From Arthrobacter sp. QXT-31 (lineage in GTDB: Bacteria > Actinomycetota > Actinomycetes > Actinomycetales > Micrococcaceae), in NCBI RefSeq assembly GCF_001969265.1, contig NZ_CP019304.1:496001-560000 (forward strand): DNA of 64,000 nt. Reading direction: 5' to 3'. Position 1 is the stretch's first letter, and each line of letters opens with the position of its first letter. Below are positions 60,949-64,000 of this stretch, one piece after another. Under the pieces are notes generated by a model. It ran no database searches, was not told where the DNA came from, and saw only the letters and a list, made by a program, of their open reading frames with translations. The position numbers and the translations under genes were made by a program.

Positions 60949-61249
60949 TGATGCGGTTTTGCGTCGTACGGGCGGGCCGGCGCCGCAACAACCGCCTTGG
61001 TACCGCCGCTTGCAGCCAAGGAAGCTCACCTCTCTGCATGCGTATTCCAGCGGATGGAACAGGGCAACATGGCGCCGCCGCCTGGTAAATGCGTAGCCGT
61101 CCCGGCCGCGACAGAAACCCGTCCATGCCGCTCTGACGCCGCGAAAAGGCGAAAACTAAGCCTGCTGACAAAGAAACGCGCCCTGTGTTAGCTTGAAGCC
61201 ATATCGGGACTGATAAGAATCGATCCCGACGAATATGAAGGAGCAGACA
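60949..61249 (+). promoter_or_regulatory. Intergenic region with promoter for the GlsB-type gene
   Basis: About 300 bp with no gene. A good promoter is at 61165-61194: CTGACA (61165-61170), 18-bp spacer, then extended -10 TG-T-TAGCTT (hexamer 61189-61194). The predicted start near 61201 gives a leader of about 50 nt with AAGGAG at 61238-61243. The first 200 bp show no supported feature. Confidence 0.6.
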
Positions 61250-61525
61250 ATGGGTTTTCTTGCTTGGATTATTCTCGGCCTGATCGTAGGCGCAATTGTT
61301 AAAGCCGTCATGCCCGGCCGGGTCGGCGGCGGATGGGTCACCAGCCTGGTTCTGGGCGTTGTTGGCGCCATCGTTGGCGGCTGGATCGGCAGCCTTCTCT
61401 TCGGCAAGGGCGACCTTGCGTTCTTTGACCTTGGCACCTGGATCCTCGCCATCATCGGCGGCCTCGTAGTCGCGGGTATCTACGGCGCAATCACCGGCCG
61501 CAACCGGACCACCCGCGCGCCATAA
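61250..61525 (+). CDS. GlsB/YeaQ/YmgE-family stress membrane protein
   Basis: A 91-residue membrane protein: MGFLAWIILGLIVGAIVKAVMPG, here cited as GFLAWIILGLIVGAIVKA, followed by a Gly-rich turn (GRVGGGWVTSL) and two more hydrophobic helices. ATG at 61250 with AAGGAG 6 nt before; an in-frame ATG at 61235 is upstream of that site. Family members are small, three-helix proteins induced by acid or general stress in several bacteria; the biochemical role is unknown. Confidence 0.88.
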   Translation: MGFLAWIILGLIVGAIVKAVMPGRVGGGWVTSLVLGVVGAIVGGWIGSLLFGKGDLAFFDLGTWILAIIGGLVVAGIYGAITGRNRTTRAP

Positions 61526-61585
61526 CAGGCCAAATTACAGGCACTGGGCTTCAACACACCCAGGCATATGACAGACAAAACAGAC

Positions 61586-61623
61586 AGGAGCGGGTGCCCA
61601 CCACATGGTGGGTATCCGCTCCT
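61586..61623. terminator. Bidirectional terminator between GlsB gene and rRNA methyltransferase
   Basis: 17-bp stem (61586-61602 with 61607-61623; two G-U-type positions), 4-nt loop ACAT, AGGAGCGGGTGCCCACC as left arm. The plus reading continues TCTTG and the minus reading GTCTGTTTTGTCTG. Confidence 0.85.
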
Positions 61624-61648
61624 TCTTGTATCCGCTGCGTATCCGGAA

Positions 61649-62545
61649 CTACGTGGGCTGCTGGGACCTCGCACTGGCATAGAGGCAGACCGTGGCGGCC
61701 GTCCCCAGATTAAGGCTCTCCGCAGCGCCGTACACGGGCACTGCCACGCGATGGTCTGCCAGCGCCAGCTCGTCGTCGGACAGCCCCTGCGCTTCGTTGC
61801 CGAAAAGCCATGCCGTGGGATTCTCCAGGGCGTAGTCTGAGCCGGCGGTGGATGCACCAAGCCTGCGCGCCGCGTTCTCGTCCTGCAGCCGGTCCAGATT
61901 AAGTTTCCCGTAACCGTCCGCGGCGAGTACCCCGATCCCCCGGGCTTTGCACAGCGCCACCAGTTCAGCGACGTCGGCACCGGGGACCACCGGGAGGTGA
62001 AACAGGGAGCCGGCCGTCGAGCGGACCGCCTTGGGGTTGTAGATGTCCACACTGGATCCGGTCAGGATGACGGCATCGGCGCCGGCGGCGTCGGCGGCCC
62101 GGAGCACGGTGCCGGCGTTGCCCGGGTCCCGGACCTGGCAAAGCACGGCGATCAGCCGTGGACCGGCGTCGAGCACGTCCGCCAGGGCGACGTCCACGAA
62201 ATCGCATACCGCGACGATCCCCTGCGGGGTGACGGTGTCCGCCATGGAGGCCAGGACGTCATCGGTGGCGAGCCGGGCAGTGGTTCCCACGGCCAGTTCC
62301 TCGAACTCCGGGTAACGGTCCAGGCAGGCCTCGCTGGCATACACCTCGCGGACTATGCCGGGCTGTCCGGCGGCGATCCGCTTGCCGTGCAGCACCAGGG
62401 CCTCACGGACTGCCTGCGGGCCCTCGGCCAGGAACTGCCGGCGCCTTAAACGGGCCGGGCGCCCTGCAAGCTTTGCCACGTCCCTCACCCGATCTGCTCG
62501 GGGATTGGAGAGTGGAAAGTCTTGCGGGCGCCCGGTTTCGTTCAT
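61649..62545 (-). CDS. TrmH/SpoU-family RNA 2'-O-methyltransferase (TsnR-like)
   Basis: A 298-residue SPOUT methyltransferase. The N-terminal substrate-binding domain contains RRRQFLAEGPQAVREAL; the SPOUT motifs are QVRDPGNAGTVLRAADAAGA (motif 1), FGNEAQGLSDDELALAD (motif 2) and PVYGAAESLNLGTAATVCLY (motif 3). It methylates rRNA or tRNA ribose; the exact nucleotide is unknown. The start at ATG 62545 has a TAAGGT hexamer 7 nt upstream; GTG at 62572 is the alternative. By order after rplT it is the TsnR (Rv1644) counterpart. Confidence 0.85.
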   Translation of the reverse strand: MNETGRPQDFPLSNPRADRVRDVAKLAGRPARLRRRQFLAEGPQAVREALVLHGKRIAAGQPGIVREVYASEACLDRYPEFEELAVGTTARLATDDVLASMADTVTPQGIVAVCDFVDVALADVLDAGPRLIAVLCQVRDPGNAGTVLRAADAAGADAVILTGSSVDIYNPKAVRSTAGSLFHLPVVPGADVAELVALCKARGIGVLAADGYGKLNLDRLQDENAARRLGASTAGSDYALENPTAWLFGNEAQGLSDDELALADHRVAVPVYGAAESLNLGTAATVCLYASARSQQPT

Positions 62546-62598
62546 ATAAGAAACCTTAGTGGCTGTTGCCACCGGTCCTTGAACTGGGAGTTGCCTGC

Positions 62599-63051
62599 TT
62601 ACTCGGCAGCTGCAGCAGCCGGCTTCGCAGCGCGTGCGCGCGTAGCCTTGGCCTTCGGTGCAGCCTCGGCCTTGGCGGCCGGAGCGGAGGTGTCTGCGGG
62701 CAAGGAGTCCTTGGCAACCTGGACCAGCGCAGCGAAAGCGTTGGCGTCGGAAACGGCGAGCTCGGCCAGCATACGGCGGTCAACCTCAACCTCAGCGGCC
62801 TTCAGGCCCTGGATCAGGCGGTTGTAGGTCAGGCCGTTGGCGCGGGATGCAGCGTTGATGCGCTGGATCCACAGGCGGCGGAAGTCGCCCTTCTTCTTCT
62901 TGCGGTCGCCGTAGCTGTACACAAACGAGTGCAGCAGCTGTTCTTTTGCCTTGCGGTACAGGCGTGAGCGCTGCCCACGGTAACCTTTGGCGCGTTCGAG
63001 GACAACCCGGCGCTTCTTGTGGGCATTTACCGCCCGCTTCACACGTGCCAC
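62599..63051 (-). CDS. rplT: 50S ribosomal protein L20 with C-terminal extension
   Basis: A 150-residue L20. The conserved part runs [33 protein letters not shown] to [20 protein letters not shown] and ends about residue 117. The remaining 33 residues are an Ala/Lys-rich tail ([19 protein letters not shown]) absent from E. coli L20. L20 is an assembly protein of the large subunit and autoregulates its operon in several bacteria. The 117-nt gap to rpmI contains GC-rich inverted repeats. Confidence 0.96.
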   Translation of the reverse strand: MARVKRAVNAHKKRRVVLERAKGYRGQRSRLYRKAKEQLLHSFVYSYGDRKKKKGDFRRLWIQRINAASRANGLTYNRLIQGLKAAEVEVDRRMLAELAVSDANAFAALVQVAKDSLPADTSAPAAKAEAAPKAKATRARAAKPAAAAAE

Positions 63052-63168
63052 GTGCGTACTCCTTCAGAATTCTTGTCCCAAGCATCTTCCGCCGGTGATC
63101 CGGCTGGCCTGAGAAGGCTTTATTTATTGGTGGCCGCTGCCTGATGACGGCGGCCGGAGAGCTTGGAA

Positions 63169-63363
63169 CTAGATGCCGAGCATCTTCCGGATGACCTTGG
63201 CGTCGCCCTTGAAGACGATTTTGTCACCGGCGAGGCGGCGGGTCAGGCGGGTGGACTTGTGCTCCAGGTAGTGGCGGCGGTTGGCCTGCTGGCGGCGCAG
63301 CTTGCCGGTACCGGTCAGCTTGAAGCGCTTCTTAGCACCACTGTGGGTTTTCATCTTCGGCAT
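63169..63363 (-). CDS. rpmI: 50S ribosomal protein L35
   Basis: A 64-residue L35: [20 protein letters not shown] at the start and [17 protein letters not shown] at the end, canonical length. ATG at 63363 with an AGGAGAT just upstream on the minus strand; the longer frame to 63408 is not supported. Middle gene of infC-rpmI-rplT. The gap to infC contains a GCCGTCC/GGACGGC stem-loop (63421-63438 region). Confidence 0.96.
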   Translation of the reverse strand: MPKMKTHSGAKKRFKLTGTGKLRRQQANRRHYLEHKSTRLTRRLAGDKIVFKGDAKVIRKMLGI

Positions 63364-63480
63364 GGGAACCGATCTCCTAACGTTTCCGCAGACCATGTCT
63401 GCAGTCATTCGCGCAGCCGTCCCTGGGGACGGCGTGCTGGTTGCTGGCTGCCTGAAGGGAATGCCTTCCGCAGTTTCGAA

Positions 63481-64000
63481 CTAGTTGGTCTTCTTGCCTG
63501 CCGGCTTCGGCGTGGGCCGCGGTGCCGCAGGACGTGCCACCGGTTTCGGCGCTGCGGGCCGGGCCACAGGCTTCGGCGGGGCAGGCACGGCCGCGGGCTT
63601 CGGCGCTGCCGGGGCAGGCGTTTCGGCCTGGGGAGCCTTCGGCGCAGGCGCCTTGGCGGCAGCCGGGGCGGCGGGCTCCGCGGGAGCTGCAGCCTTCGGC
63701 GCAGGCGCCTCGGCGGGTGCAGCAGCGGCGGGTGCAGCAGCCTTTGGCGCGGGCGCCTCGGCAGGCGTCGCAGCTTCGGGTGCCGCGGCTTCGGCGGCCG
63801 GGGCCTCCGCAGCCGGAGCTTCCTGGGCCGGCTCAGCCGGCGCCTCGGCGGCGGTGTCCGCAGAAACCTTGAAACCCTCCGGCAGGAGGTCACCCAGCGA
63901 CTGCGTCATCGGTGCCTGGTCCTTGCCGGAAACGTCCACGCGGGCGGCGGCCTTGGCTTCGTTCTGGGCCTTGGCCTCGGCACGCTGGGATGCGCGGCGG
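63481..64000 (-). CDS. infC: Translation initiation factor IF-3, C-terminal part (5' end outside window)
   Basis: Only the last 172 residues are in the window. The first visible residues, RRASQRAEAKAQNEAKAAAR, form the charged helix that follows the IF-3 C-domain in this family. Next come QSLGDLLPEGF and a Pro/Ala/Lys-rich tail of about 130 residues with repeated APAPKAAAP and PKPVARPAA. E. coli IF-3 has no such tail. Identification rests on this helix, on the family's known tail and on the rpmI-rplT neighbours; the core IF-3 domains lie beyond 64000. Confidence 0.8.
   Translation of the reverse strand, partial: RRASQRAEAKAQNEAKAAARVDVSGKDQAPMTQSLGDLLPEGFKVSADTAAEAPAEPAQEAPAAEAPAAEAAAPEAATPAEAPAPKAAAPAAAAPAEAPAPKAAAPAEPAAPAAAKAPAPKAPQAETPAPAAPKPAAVPAPPKPVARPAAPKPVARPAAPRPTPKPAGKKTN

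Overview
The window is 64 kb of high-GC chromosome from an actinobacterium. Gene content and order, the rRNA sequences and the Ala/Pro-rich tails on IF-3 and L20 point to Arthrobacter sensu lato (Micrococcaceae). The genus is inferred from memory; no database search was run. Most of the window is a backbone that I recall from the Mycobacterium tuberculosis segment Rv1641 to Rv1701, in the opposite orientation here: infC-rpmI-rplT-rRNA methylase, pheST, argCJBDFRGH, mpg, tyrS, TPR protein, HAD phosphatase, small protein, tlyA, nadK, recN, pyrG, ADP-ribose NUDIX and xerD. Accessory blocks interrupt this backbone.

Layout. 1-400: tail of a CitB/DcuR-type response regulator. 426-2352: DUF222/HNH nuclease-like gene with a duplicated promoter/start module. 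2445-6922: methylcitrate cycle operon gntR-prpD-prpB-prpC for propionate use, with TGTATACA palindromes upstream and a strong bidirectional terminator. 6942-17911, minus strand: NUDIX, xerD, NUDIX, pyrG, recN, nadK, tlyA, small protein, HAD phosphatase and an RGG-repeat/TPR protein. 18238-22386, plus strand: a copper module with a CopD-CtaG fusion membrane protein and a Tat-exported multicopper oxidase. 22399-28109, minus strand: a complete rRNA operon (16S-23S-5S, no spacer tRNA) with promoter, boxA elements and a 22-bp pre-23S processing stem. 28247-33327, minus strand: tyrS, a HelD-like helicase, apt and mpg. 33439-35594: Ada-AlkA fusion and ogt, so alkylation repair genes surround the mpg position. 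35610-36374: a mycothiol-dependent isomerase-family protein.

36483-45274, minus strand: the complete arginine biosynthesis operon argCJBDFRGH, mostly with overlapping start and stop codons. Upstream lie two perfect TATGCATA palindromes exactly 20 bp apart, probable ArgR operators. 45389-46354: quinone oxidoreductase.

46447-51846 is the most interesting block. It encodes a 1338-residue Pls/PosA-type synthetase (adenylation, carrier, then six membrane helices alternating with three left-handed beta-helix domains), followed 33 nt later by an M1 metallopeptidase. The specificity residues read by eye are D-A-E-S-I-G-T-V-V-K, close to a known lysine code, so the predicted product is an epsilon-poly-L-lysine-like homopolymer, with the peptidase as a candidate degrading or self-protection enzyme.

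51950-55557, minus strand: pheT-pheS. 55874-61525 is mixed: a small membrane protein with an HEERH motif, a SIMPL protein, Pcp, a radical SAM protein behind a near-consensus LexA box, MutT, an MFS exporter and a GlsB-type membrane protein. 61649-64000, minus strand: rRNA methyltransferase, rplT, rpmI and the C-terminal part of infC, cut by the window end. Several starts sit 6-7 nt downstream of a -10-like hexamer without a Shine-Dalgarno, suggesting leaderless mRNAs.
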